Below, one piece after another: positions 26,721-33,461 of a stretch of DNA of 47,353 nt. The DNA comes from Candidatus Nitrosopelagicus sp. GTDB taxonomy: Archaea; Thermoproteota; Nitrososphaeria; Nitrososphaerales; Nitrosopumilaceae. Each line of letters begins with the position of its first letter. Position 1 is the first letter of the stretch. Below the pieces are notes generated by a model that saw only the letters and a program-made list of their open reading frames with translations, made no database searches and had not been told where the DNA came from. The stretch spans positions 1-47,353 of the forward strand of contig JAOMDA010000010.1 of assembly GCA_028345295.1 (NCBI GenBank). Direction: 5' to 3'. A program made the translations under genes and the position numbers.

Positions 26721-27008
26721 TTAATAGCCACCTGCACCTGAATGAAATACCTTACAATTCAATGTATTATCATCTAATCGTGAAATAACTTCACATTTAA
26801 TGAATTTACCATTTATTGCATCTTGAATCTGTTGGATGGTTCGTAAACTGGATTCTGCTGGAAGACTCATTATATCAATTTCAGTAAAAATAACTATTTC
26901 ACTATCAGCATAACTAACTTTGTTATCTTCTTTTCTGTGAGTTACATTAATTTCAAACTTATTGTTTGCAGTAACTTTTGTTACAGTTCCCCAAATTATA
27001 TCAGTCAT
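26721..27008 (-). CDS. Small protein (95 aa) coupled to the oxygenase
   Basis: A 95-aa soluble protein: strands IIWGTVTKVTANNKFEINVTH, then SEIVIFTEIDIMSLPA, and NGKFIKCEVISRLDDNTLNCKVF. The pattern loosely resembles the OB-fold core of staphylococcal-nuclease-like proteins, but catalytic residues cannot be placed, so this is a weak suggestion. Its stop adjoins the TTG start of the oxygenase, so the two probably work together. Confidence 0.68.
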   Translation of the reverse strand: MTDIIWGTVTKVTANNKFEINVTHRKEDNKVSYADSEIVIFTEIDIMSLPAESSLRTIQQIQDAINGKFIKCEVISRLDDNTLNCKVFHSGAGGY

Positions 27009-27029
27009 TTTAGTAAATTAATCTTAAAA

Positions 27030-28004
27030 TTAAGGAACTACTACAAGTTTCAACGGTAAATCAATACTACCGAATGGTTCTTGAATTCTTAATGAATACT
27101 CCTTTCCAGAGTCATACAAAAAGTCCTCATAACTACCGTAACCTATTGCAGGGCCCCATAAAATATTTAGAAATCTATTTTGCCCTTCTTTGAGAACAAC
27201 ATTTCCTGATGTAAAGTCTGAACCAGAATTAACCCATTTATGATCACCGTCCCATACGTTATAGTTACAGAGAGATGGACTGGTACATGTCATTGTTACA
27301 TTACTAGATGAACCTGTATTTTCAGCTAAAAGTTTGAGATTAAGTAGAGCTTGTCCAGTGGCAGTATAAGAAATATTATTGTACTGCTTTAGAACACCTT
27401 TAGTTTCTTCCTGCCAATCTGGTGCATAATAATATGTAATTGGACCTACTTGAAATGATGTACTGTTAGATTTGTATTGTTTAAGATTATAATCTTCTTT
27501 TATTGCCTTTTCACAATCCCTGACTAATCTTGGATTTTCTTCACTTTGACATACTACAAGCATTTGATCTAATGAATCATCTCCAGTTTTGTTAACGGTA
27601 CTTGACGATTGAGTTTTTGGTTCTTGATATTGTGATTGTTGACTCATATCGTCACCTACAGAACCTGCACTAACACTCATAATTCCAGTTTTTATCAAGT
27701 ATTGTATTGCATTGATGAAGTCATTCTCTGATATTTCATCATTTGACCACCACCCCGCTGTATTCTTTACCCAATCTGGTATACTATCAGAAGTTGATGC
27801 ACTACGTGTTGTAGATGGAACCGTGATTATTCCCTCCTCAATTAGAAATTGTATTCCAGAGACAAATGCTTGATTATCTATCTGACCACTTGACCACCAA
27901 CCTGCATTATTTTTTACCCAATCTGGAACATTAGCAGCATCAGCATAACCAATTAATGAGGTCAAGATAACTACGCTTGCCAATATGCCGATAATTTTAG
28001 CCAA
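27030..28004 (-). CDS. Secreted protein with two PDWVKN...GWW repeats
   Basis: A 324-aa exported protein starting at TTG. Residues 1-24 are a signal peptide (IIGILASVVILTSLIGYADA). Two copies of a short domain follow, VPDWVKNNAGWWSSGQID (from 26) and IPDWVKNTAGWWSNDEIS (from 75), each with an FxxxIQ(F/Y)LI..GI tail. A Ser/Gln-rich linker leads to a beta-rich domain (residues about 145-324) with C154, C163, and C273/C279-region cysteines. The repeat is frequent in this archaeal group and may mediate surface attachment; this is an inference. The TTG overlaps the end of a 40-codon ORF, which suggests coupled translation. Confidence 0.85.
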   Translation of the reverse strand: MAKIIGILASVVILTSLIGYADAANVPDWVKNNAGWWSSGQIDNQAFVSGIQFLIEEGIITVPSTTRSASTSDSIPDWVKNTAGWWSNDEISENDFINAIQYLIKTGIMSVSAGSVGDDMSQQSQYQEPKTQSSSTVNKTGDDSLDQMLVVCQSEENPRLVRDCEKAIKEDYNLKQYKSNSTSFQVGPITYYYAPDWQEETKGVLKQYNNISYTATGQALLNLKLLAENTGSSSNVTMTCTSPSLCNYNVWDGDHKWVNSGSDFTSGNVVLKEGQNRFLNILWGPAIGYGSYEDFLYDSGKEYSLRIQEPFGSIDLPLKLVVVP

Positions 28005-28119
28005 TTAATTCACATGCCTGATCTTTTTTTGTCATGAATAATGTTGTAATTTGTCTTATAATGCGTGATGAAGCTAAGTACTCACTATGATTACGCGTGT
28101 AAATATTATAATAATTCAT
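27997..28119 (-). CDS. Possible 40-aa leader ORF
   Basis: An ORF from an ATG at 28119, ending 8 nt inside the TTG-started secreted-protein gene. Without it that gene would have a leader over 110 nt, unusual among the leaderless genes here. A strong TATA (TTATATA, 28141-28147) lies about 25 nt upstream, and the paired TTRGCACTA-like elements stand at exactly the same distances (32 and 51 nt) as those of the zinc-protein gene at 30270. The peptide (MNYYNIYTRNHSEYLASSR...) has no recognised domain. Confidence 0.45.
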   Translation of the reverse strand: MNYYNIYTRNHSEYLASSRIIRQITTLFMTKKDQACELIG

Positions 28120-28150
28120 AAGTTTTAACTCCAAAAATAGTATATAAGGC

Positions 28151-28178
28151 AAGTGCCCATTTTTTTATCTAGTGCTAA
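28151..28178 (-). promoter_or_regulatory. Paired TTRGCACTA-like elements, 19-bp spacing
   Basis: On plus: AAGTGCCCA at 28151-28159 and TAGTGCTAA at 28170-28178, separated by a T-rich spacer ending ATC. The proximal copy is 3 nt from the TATA box of the ORF at 28119. The same 19-bp arrangement occurs at 30302/30321. About two helical turns apart, so a dimer or tandem binder could contact one DNA face. The remainder of 28004-28228 shows nothing else. Confidence 0.5.
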
Positions 28179-28227
28179 CTAATTTGATAATTTAACAAAT
28201 TTAATTGCTAAGATAAAAAATAACTAT

Positions 28228-28665
28228 ATGGTAAAATTTGAATTCATAAAGATTGTAAATATAGATAGAGATTTAATTTTTGAAATTAGTACAAAATACA
28301 AAAATTTTACAAAAATACTTCCTGATTACTTTAAAAAATTAGAAATACTTGAAAAAAATGAAAATAGCACAAAAATTTCCGAGACAATAAATTTTTTGGG
28401 TCGAACCACAACTGTTCTGACAAAACATGTTGTAATAAAGCCAGATCGACATATAGTAACAATGCTTGATGGATCAGCTAAAGGAAGTAATTTTGATGAA
28501 ATATATGAGAAGGTTGGTACTCAAACTAAAATTACAATTAAGGTGGATTTCATATTACATGGGAGTTTGAAATTACTTGGATTCTTTGTAAAAGGAAAAA
28601 TTAAAACACAGATGGATAATGTAATGAATGAATTTGTAGATTATGCTAAGAAAAATTCAAATTAA
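28228..28665 (+). CDS. SRPBCC (START-like) family protein
   Basis: A 145-aa protein beginning MVKFEFIKIVNIDRDLIFEI, with YKNFTKILPDYFKKLEILEK, paralogous to the protein at 20794-21234 (MPKITFEKIINADAQ...; FENILPEFYSSI). The SRPBCC fold forms a deep pocket for lipids or other hydrophobic ligands. The ligand here is not known. It is convergent with the flavoprotein gene with no gap. Confidence 0.85.
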   Translation: MVKFEFIKIVNIDRDLIFEISTKYKNFTKILPDYFKKLEILEKNENSTKISETINFLGRTTTVLTKHVVIKPDRHIVTMLDGSAKGSNFDEIYEKVGTQTKITIKVDFILHGSLKLLGFFVKGKIKTQMDNVMNEFVDYAKKNSN

Positions 28666-30003
28666 TTATTTTGATAAATACTCCATAATTTTTGGATGAG
28701 CTAAAATTGAACTATGGGCGGCAGAATCAGTACCTATACCATAACTGATAGTTGAATCTCCAACAAAAAATAATCCGTCTACATTTTCAACTGAATGAGG
28801 CATTTTATTTTTCCAAACTAAACCTGGTTCTTTGACTACTGCCTCAACTAGTTTCCATGCCATTGCACGCTCCCAAAGTAGGGCTGAATCAAACTCAGGA
28901 TATATTTCAGAAAGTTCTTGTTTCATCTGTGTTACAATCTCTTTAATTCGTAATGGATTGTCAGTTTCTTCTGGTTTTATTGGTGTTCCCACAATTAACA
29001 GATGTTCTCCAGGTGGAGATACCGATGGAGTGATATTAGAAATAAAGAATATTCCTTTCGATGCATAATCCTTTCCCACTGGAAAAACAACTTGTCTAGA
29101 ATCAATTTTTTTCGATAATGCAAAATGAACCTCTACGACTGATGTTGTTTTATCAAGCCTGTTAATCTTCTTAATGAATTCATTATCAAAAATTCCATCA
29201 TCAAACAATTGATTTATTGCGTGATACGCAGGATAAGATACAATTACACAGTCAGTTTCCATTAATGTATCATCATTCAATATTATGCCGTTAACTTTAC
29301 CATCTGAAATTGAAATTTTTTTAATTGGTTTTTCCAGATGAACCCCAGACTTAGTTTCTCTTATGTAATCTGCCATTACTTGTGATATTCTATCATAACC
29401 ACCCATGTCAGGGTAGGCAAATTCGCTTGTGCCACCCTTAAATGGATTTGCTCTAATTATGGTTCTTGCAAATTCACCAAGTGATATATGATCTGGAGTG
29501 TCAGCAAATGCTAACATGCAAACTGCATCAAAAAAACGCTTTGAGTGATAATCTAACTTTCTTGTAACCTCAGTTAATGGTATCTTATCAAGTTCTTCTG
29601 TTTTCTCCATACTGGTAAATGCCATTGGTAATAAAATTTTGAGTAATGATAGTCTGCTTTTAAATGGAATCAATGACATTTGAAGAATATCTGTAATGCC
29701 TTTTGGGTATTTATGGAAACCTGCACCATCATAAAATGCAATATCACTAACTATAGCTAACTTTAATCTTGATTCTATATTTGCCTCTTTCATTACATCA
29801 TATATTGCAGATTTTTTATAGAATGGCATAATATGGAATCCATTATCTAAAATATGGTTTCTGTAAGTTACTGATGATGTTCTACCTCCTACCTTTTTGC
29901 TTTTTTCAAAAATTTCTACTTTAATATCCCTATTTACTAAAAGTACACCTGTTGATAGTCCACCTATCCCTGCACCTATAATTACAACTGGTTTGTTACT
30001 CAT
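28666..30003 (-). CDS. FAD-dependent oxidoreductase, phytoene-desaturase-like
   Basis: A 445-aa flavoprotein from ATG 30003 (TATA at about 30030-30040; the frame also opens at 30024). The N-terminus VVIIGAGIGGLSTGVLL and EIFEKSKKVGGRTSS form the FAD-binding Rossmann motif and the GGR loop; the C-terminus GLFFVGDSTISYGIGTDSAAHSS closes the FAD site. The family includes CrtI-type carotenoid desaturases, protoporphyrinogen oxidase and other amine oxidase-like enzymes. Which substrate applies cannot be told from sequence. A carotenoid role would fit the B12 light-sensor-like gene 340 bp upstream (inference). Confidence 0.85.
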   Translation of the reverse strand: MSNKPVVIIGAGIGGLSTGVLLVNRDIKVEIFEKSKKVGGRTSSVTYRNHILDNGFHIMPFYKKSAIYDVMKEANIESRLKLAIVSDIAFYDGAGFHKYPKGITDILQMSLIPFKSRLSLLKILLPMAFTSMEKTEELDKIPLTEVTRKLDYHSKRFFDAVCMLAFADTPDHISLGEFARTIIRANPFKGGTSEFAYPDMGGYDRISQVMADYIRETKSGVHLEKPIKKISISDGKVNGIILNDDTLMETDCVIVSYPAYHAINQLFDDGIFDNEFIKKINRLDKTTSVVEVHFALSKKIDSRQVVFPVGKDYASKGIFFISNITPSVSPPGEHLLIVGTPIKPEETDNPLRIKEIVTQMKQELSEIYPEFDSALLWERAMAWKLVEAVVKEPGLVWKNKMPHSVENVDGLFFVGDSTISYGIGTDSAAHSSILAHPKIMEYLSK

Positions 30004-30033
30004 TATGTAAAATAATCCTGGCATGAATTAATT

Positions 30034-30270
30034 TTATGCGATAGAAAAATTTGTCCCGTTAAAATCATCAGTATCATTATCAGAATAGAGTCTTTTCTTA
30101 TTCCTTGCCTTTGTTCTTAATATCATCCTACAACATGGACAACGAATTTCTTCAGTTGACAAAAACACTTCACACCAACTACATCTTTTCAATCCATATT
30201 CGTATTTCTTTGAATTTGGAATTGGACTATGCTTCATTTGTGCGCAAATTCCTTTGCATGATGCTCCCAT
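30034..30270 (-). CDS. Small Cys-rich zinc-binding protein (78 aa)
   Basis: A 78-aa protein with C5 and C9 (CKGIC), C30-x-x-C33 (CSWC), and C44-x-x-C47-C48 (CPCC). The last two pairs make a rubredoxin-like zinc ribbon (KRCSWCEVFLSTEEIRCPCCRM). The tail is basic, then acidic. Regulation or nucleic-acid binding is plausible; the function is unknown. Its TATA (30291-30297) is preceded by two TTRGCACTA-type elements at 30302 and 30321. Confidence 0.82.
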   Translation of the reverse strand: MGASCKGICAQMKHSPIPNSKKYEYGLKRCSWCEVFLSTEEIRCPCCRMILRTKARNKKRLYSDNDTDDFNGTNFSIA

Positions 30271-30301
30271 AACATTGTATACAAACCATCATATATAATT
30301 C

Positions 30302-30329
30302 TAGTGTTAATTTTAATATCTAGTGCCAA
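30302..30329 (-). promoter_or_regulatory. Paired TTRGCACTA-like elements, 19-bp spacing
   Basis: On plus: TAGTGTTAA at 30302-30310 and TAGTGCCAA at 30321-30329. The proximal copy begins 32 nt before the zinc-protein ATG and 4 nt from its TATA box. The same arrangement is seen at 28151/28170. Confidence 0.5.
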
Positions 30330-30343
30330 TTTTCTTAACTATG

Positions 30344-31201
30344 TTATTTCTTTTTTCTTGTTTTCATAATCCTAGGTAAATGTGTTAATGAATTAATGTC
30401 GTCTATCACGTTTGCATCAAACTTAGCCTTAGAACCATCTTTGAATGCTTGCCCACCTACATATATTGGAATTTTCTTACTGAACTCTCTAATTTTTTTA
30501 GTCAATCTTTGACCTGATGGAATACTATCAGGTAATGTAATTGAGATAATTATTGCATCAGGAGTGATACTTCTCATAAAATTTAAAACAGATTCAGCTG
30601 GTGTTGATGGTGACAAATTAAATGTTGTAAACCCCTTATTTAGTAAAAATGATTCCATAACACTACAACCAAGATTGTGCTCCTCCCCCACAGGTGTCGT
30701 TAAAATTATTTTACCATGTAATGATCTTCCCTTTTTTTCTTCTGAAATTATTTTTACAAGACTATGAGCAATATTACTTGAGACATGTTCAGTTGCTACA
30801 GAAAGAATTCCATTTGACCACATCGTACCTATTTTTTCCATTACAGGATTTAGGATTTTTTCATAAAACTGATCTAATGAATTATCGTTTAAAAATGCAC
30901 GATAAGTTTTTTTTGCTCCATCTAAATCGCCTTCTGTTAAACATGAAAAAATTTGTAGTTGTAATTTTTCTATTATTTTCTCTCTTTTCTCTCTATCCTT
31001 TGGGGTATTTTCTAATAGGAATGCCTGTATTTTAGGATCATTTCTATATTCTTCTGGTATATCTTCTTGTGTTACATTGTTAATTGCACCTAAATACTTG
31101 ATAGTTTCCTGCCTAGACGTTTTGTGAATCTTATCCCATGTACTTTTTACTAAATATAAGTAATCAACATTCTTTACATTCTTTTTTCTAATGTAAACCA
31201 A
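30344..31201 (-). CDS. B12-binding protein with CarH-type W-x9-EH motif
   Basis: A 285-aa protein starting at TTG. Residues 76-155 are a helical cap domain (B12-binding_2) containing W128-SNGILSVAT-E138-H139, the W-x9-EH motif that marks CarH/LitR adenosylcobalamin photoreceptors. Residues 162-275 are a Rossmann B12 fold with VGEEHNLG, i.e. E173-x-H175-x-x-G178 in place of the usual DxHxxG; H175 would be the lower cobalt ligand. The N-terminal 75 residues (VDYLYLVKSTWDKIHKTSRQETIKYLG) are not the MerR helix-turn-helix of CarH. The His that follows the Trp in Thermus CarH is Ser here. Light or cobalamin sensing is inferred. A TTAGCACTA element abuts its TATA box. Confidence 0.8.
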   Translation of the reverse strand: MVYIRKKNVKNVDYLYLVKSTWDKIHKTSRQETIKYLGAINNVTQEDIPEEYRNDPKIQAFLLENTPKDREKREKIIEKLQLQIFSCLTEGDLDGAKKTYRAFLNDNSLDQFYEKILNPVMEKIGTMWSNGILSVATEHVSSNIAHSLVKIISEEKKGRSLHGKIILTTPVGEEHNLGCSVMESFLLNKGFTTFNLSPSTPAESVLNFMRSITPDAIIISITLPDSIPSGQRLTKKIREFSKKIPIYVGGQAFKDGSKAKFDANVIDDINSLTHLPRIMKTRKKK

Positions 31202-31239
31202 TATTGTTTTTAAGATTAGTAATGCCTAATAAACATTTA

Positions 31240-31248
31240 TAGTGCTAA
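31240..31248 (-). promoter_or_regulatory. TTAGCACTA element abutting TATA of the B12 gene
   Basis: Reads TAGTGCTAA on plus and overlaps the upstream edge of a TATA (ATAAATGT, 31233-31240). It lies 39 nt before the TTG at 31201. A degenerate companion (TAATGCCTAA, 31220-31229) lies 20 bp nearer. Confidence 0.45.
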
Positions 31249-31304
31249 CTTTTAGTGAAATTAGTAAAATCAGACATATTTGTATATTGATTATAAAATA
31301 AATT

Positions 31305-31586
31305 CTAAAATATTTTTAATTTCTCTAATACAATCTTAAAAATTTCATCATTATCAAGCAATATACATGGTAGATTATTTTCTTCACATGCTTGACCACT
31401 TTCAGTATCACGTGTTACCAAAATCATATCATGCTCCCTAGCATAATTAATGACAGAATAATCTGCATTGAGTTTTTTCCCATCTGCACGTAATTTCTTT
31501 ACGCTAAATGCATCATAACCCAATTCACGTAATTTTTTATCCATCCCATCATCCATCTCATCAATTAGAATTTTTTTTCTAATCAT
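31305..31586 (-). CDS. PIN-like DUF5615-type protein
   Basis: A 93-aa protein with the layout of DUF5615/Mut7-C PIN-like nucleases: KILIDEMDDGMDKKLRELGY (acidic residues on strand 1), NADYSVINYAREHDMILVTRD (second acidic centre), then LLDNDEI. These domains often act as RNases, sometimes as toxins with a partner. No antitoxin-like gene is next to it: the upstream neighbour looks like a roadblock-type protein. Assignment by motif; function uncertain. Confidence 0.72.
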   Translation of the reverse strand: MIRKKILIDEMDDGMDKKLRELGYDAFSVKKLRADGKKLNADYSVINYAREHDMILVTRDTESGQACEENNLPCILLDNDEIFKIVLEKLKIF

Positions 31587-31606
31587 AATTTTTTATTAAT
31601 TATTGA

Positions 31607-31984
31607 TTATTTTAAAGTTAAAATGATCTTTTTGATTTTCATAATAACATTAGCTTTTGTACTACTTGTAATTTCAGGTTCTGCAGTAATAAAAAATGAA
31701 TGTGACTTTGAGTACACTACAAATTGGGTAATATTCTCACGTTCAACATGTACATAATCTACTTTCCCTAATTTTTTATCGAATTCATGCCTCATATTAC
31801 GCCTAACTGCAACATGTTGACAAAATTTTTCTTCATTAGTTTTTTTTAAAAGTGACTGTAAATCTGGCTTCATTTCAGATACAATAATTTTTCCATCTAG
31901 ATCAATTATTGAAACAAATCGAATCTTATTATTCATCTTAAAAATTTGTGAAATGATAGACTTAAAATTTTGATTTTTAGTCAT
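31607..31984 (-). CDS. Roadblock-like conserved protein (125 aa)
   Basis: A 125-aa protein. RFVSIIDLDGKIIVSEMKPDL and FVVYSKSHSFFITAEPEI alternate in the way of a roadblock/longin strand-helix core, and members of this type are common in these archaea. It has no catalytic motif. It might be a partner for a small GTPase or a sensory complex; nothing nearby confirms this. It lies in a run of leftward genes from 31305 to 33362. Confidence 0.65.
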   Translation of the reverse strand: MTKNQNFKSIISQIFKMNNKIRFVSIIDLDGKIIVSEMKPDLQSLLKKTNEEKFCQHVAVRRNMRHEFDKKLGKVDYVHVERENITQFVVYSKSHSFFITAEPEITSSTKANVIMKIKKIILTLK

Positions 31985-32022
31985 TCTTTTATTCTGATTT
32001 TAGTCTTCAATATAATCATTAT

Positions 32023-32454
32023 TTAAAAAAATGGATCATATGCCCATTGTAATAATGCTTGCCGTTGTTTTATTCTGCATGAATAATCACCAGCACTACA
32101 ATTTTTTTTGATACCACCTATATGACGTGGACCAAATGCTTTCCATCTTTCAATTTGAATTCTATCAATTCTTGGAATACGTCGTCCCATAGTGTATCTA
32201 CAATACCATTGAAACCAACCTAATGGGTCCTCAGAAAATATCCATCCTTTCGTTTTCCATTCTAATCTAGAAAGTCCTGCCTTTACACCAAAGTAATTTA
32301 GATTTTCATCAAACTGATTTTTACCAAGTTTTGCATTTTTGAACCAGTATTTTGGATACTCATCAATATCTGTACCAAAATACCATCCACCGAATACACC
32401 AAATTCTAACATCTTTTTTGGTGTGAGTTGCGCTTTGAATGATTTTGTTGCCAT
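32023..32454 (-). CDS. Conserved Trp-rich protein (143 aa), unknown
   Basis: A 143-aa soluble protein rich in tryptophan and tyrosine: FGVFGGWYFGTD, YPKYWFKNA, LGWFQWYCRYTMGRR and AYDPFF at the end. Two cysteines near the end (NCSAGDYSCR) could pair. Strong conservation of such aromatic motifs would point to an enzyme or binding pocket, but I know no function for this family. It follows the next upstream gene by 3 bp and is probably in one operon with it. Confidence 0.75.
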   Translation of the reverse strand: MATKSFKAQLTPKKMLEFGVFGGWYFGTDIDEYPKYWFKNAKLGKNQFDENLNYFGVKAGLSRLEWKTKGWIFSEDPLGWFQWYCRYTMGRRIPRIDRIQIERWKAFGPRHIGGIKKNCSAGDYSCRIKQRQALLQWAYDPFF

Positions 32455-32457
32455 AGA

Positions 32458-32802
32458 CTACTCTAGTTTTTTACAAGTATTCTCAATTTCTTTGATATGC
32501 CATTTAATTTCATCCATTTCTTCGGATGGAATTTTCTCATCCCATTTCTCAAGAACTGTTTTTGATATTTCAGCACAATTGTAAAGCAATGCCCAGTATG
32601 GATGATGCTCTGCAGTGGTATATGCTAATTCTGATACGTCATTAAGCCCAGTTTTAGCTCTTAATACTGAGTTAATTTTCTCACCAAAAATTTTTACAAA
32701 TTCATAATCTAGATCTTCTTCAACTTTAATCATAACTTTCTGCTTTTCATACTTCTCTACGAGCGTAAGTAATTCATCAAAAAATAATTTGAATGTGGTC
32801 AT
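32458..32802 (-). CDS. Conserved helical protein (114 aa), unknown
   Basis: A 114-aa, mostly alpha-helical, acidic protein (LFFDELLTLVEKYEKQ; SEEMDEIKWHIKEIENTCKKLE) with one Cys in YNCAEIS and a His pair in TAEHHPYW. No known domain recognised. It overlaps the CoA-binding-protein gene by 4 nt (stop on start) and precedes the Trp-rich gene by 3 bp, so the three may act together. Confidence 0.7.
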   Translation of the reverse strand: MTTFKLFFDELLTLVEKYEKQKVMIKVEEDLDYEFVKIFGEKINSVLRAKTGLNDVSELAYTTAEHHPYWALLYNCAEISKTVLEKWDEKIPSEEMDEIKWHIKEIENTCKKLE

Positions 32803-33209
32803 ATCAATCGTTGATGTTCAGCTAACATACATCTATTATAAACAACAGCAATTCCTGCACTTCTTGCTAAATTTTCTGCCTCAATATTATGAATTCCTTC
32901 TTGTAGCCACATTACTTTAGGTTTTTTCTTTACTATTCCATTAATTATATCAGACACATCCTTAGATGGTCTAAATACATCAATAATGTCTATAGCATAT
33001 GGAACATCAGTAATTTCTGCGTAGCATTTTCTTTCAAGAATTTCATCTGTTGTAGGATTAACAGGGGTTATATCATATCCATTTTGAAGTAAATACTTTG
33101 GAACAAAATGTGCTGCCTTTTCTTCATACTTTGACATACCAATTATCGCAACTTTTTTCATTTTTAGAATGTTCATAATACTTTCATCTGAGTGTGAATC
33201 AATATTCAT
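32799..33209 (-). CDS. CoA-binding domain protein (YccU-like)
   Basis: A 136-aa protein of the CoA-binding Rossmann family: MKKVAIIGMSKYEEKAAHFV, LLQNGYDITPVNPTTDEI, AIDIIDVFRPSKDVSDII, VMWLQEGIHNIEAENLARSAG and the final NRCMLAEHQRL. These small proteins resemble the CoA-ligase alpha-subunit nucleotide domain. The exact role is not known. First gene of a likely three-gene unit. Confidence 0.88.
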   Translation of the reverse strand: MNIDSHSDESIMNILKMKKVAIIGMSKYEEKAAHFVPKYLLQNGYDITPVNPTTDEILERKCYAEITDVPYAIDIIDVFRPSKDVSDIINGIVKKKPKVMWLQEGIHNIEAENLARSAGIAVVYNRCMLAEHQRLI

Positions 33210-33242
33210 ACAAAATCAAAATAAATATTTTTATAATTATAG

Positions 33243-33362
33243 TTATTGCTTATGCTGATGTTCAGTTTGGTGACAATCACAATTACATAATTCAGTCGTA
33301 TGGTTATTCTGACAATCTATACATTCGTAATGTTTATGATTTTCACAGTTAGCACATATCAT
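33243..33362 (-). CDS. Small Cys/His-rich protein (39 aa)
   Basis: A 39-codon ORF from an ATG at 33362: C3-x-x-C6, C14-x-x-C17, then C26-x-C28-x-C30-H31, and several further histidines near the end. The first two pairs, spaced like a zinc ribbon, and the dense metal ligands make chance unlikely. It may bind zinc or copper. The promoter is unclear: a TATATAATAA element is only about 10 nt upstream. Confidence 0.6.
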   Translation of the reverse strand: MICANCENHKHYECIDCQNNHTTELCNCDCHQTEHQHKQ

Positions 33363-33430
33363 AATTTATTATATAGGAACAGTTTGAAAAGCTTTTTCCC
33401 CCTTATCACCAGTTGGTAGATAATTCTAAT

Positions 33431-33440
33431 GTTATTTATT
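33431..33440 (+). promoter_or_regulatory. TATA-like element of mqnD
   Basis: GTTATTTATT is centred about 27 nt before the GTG at 33462, supporting the GTG as a leaderless start. Confidence 0.45.
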
Positions 33441-33461
33441 ACCAAATTTTAGTGATAAGTT

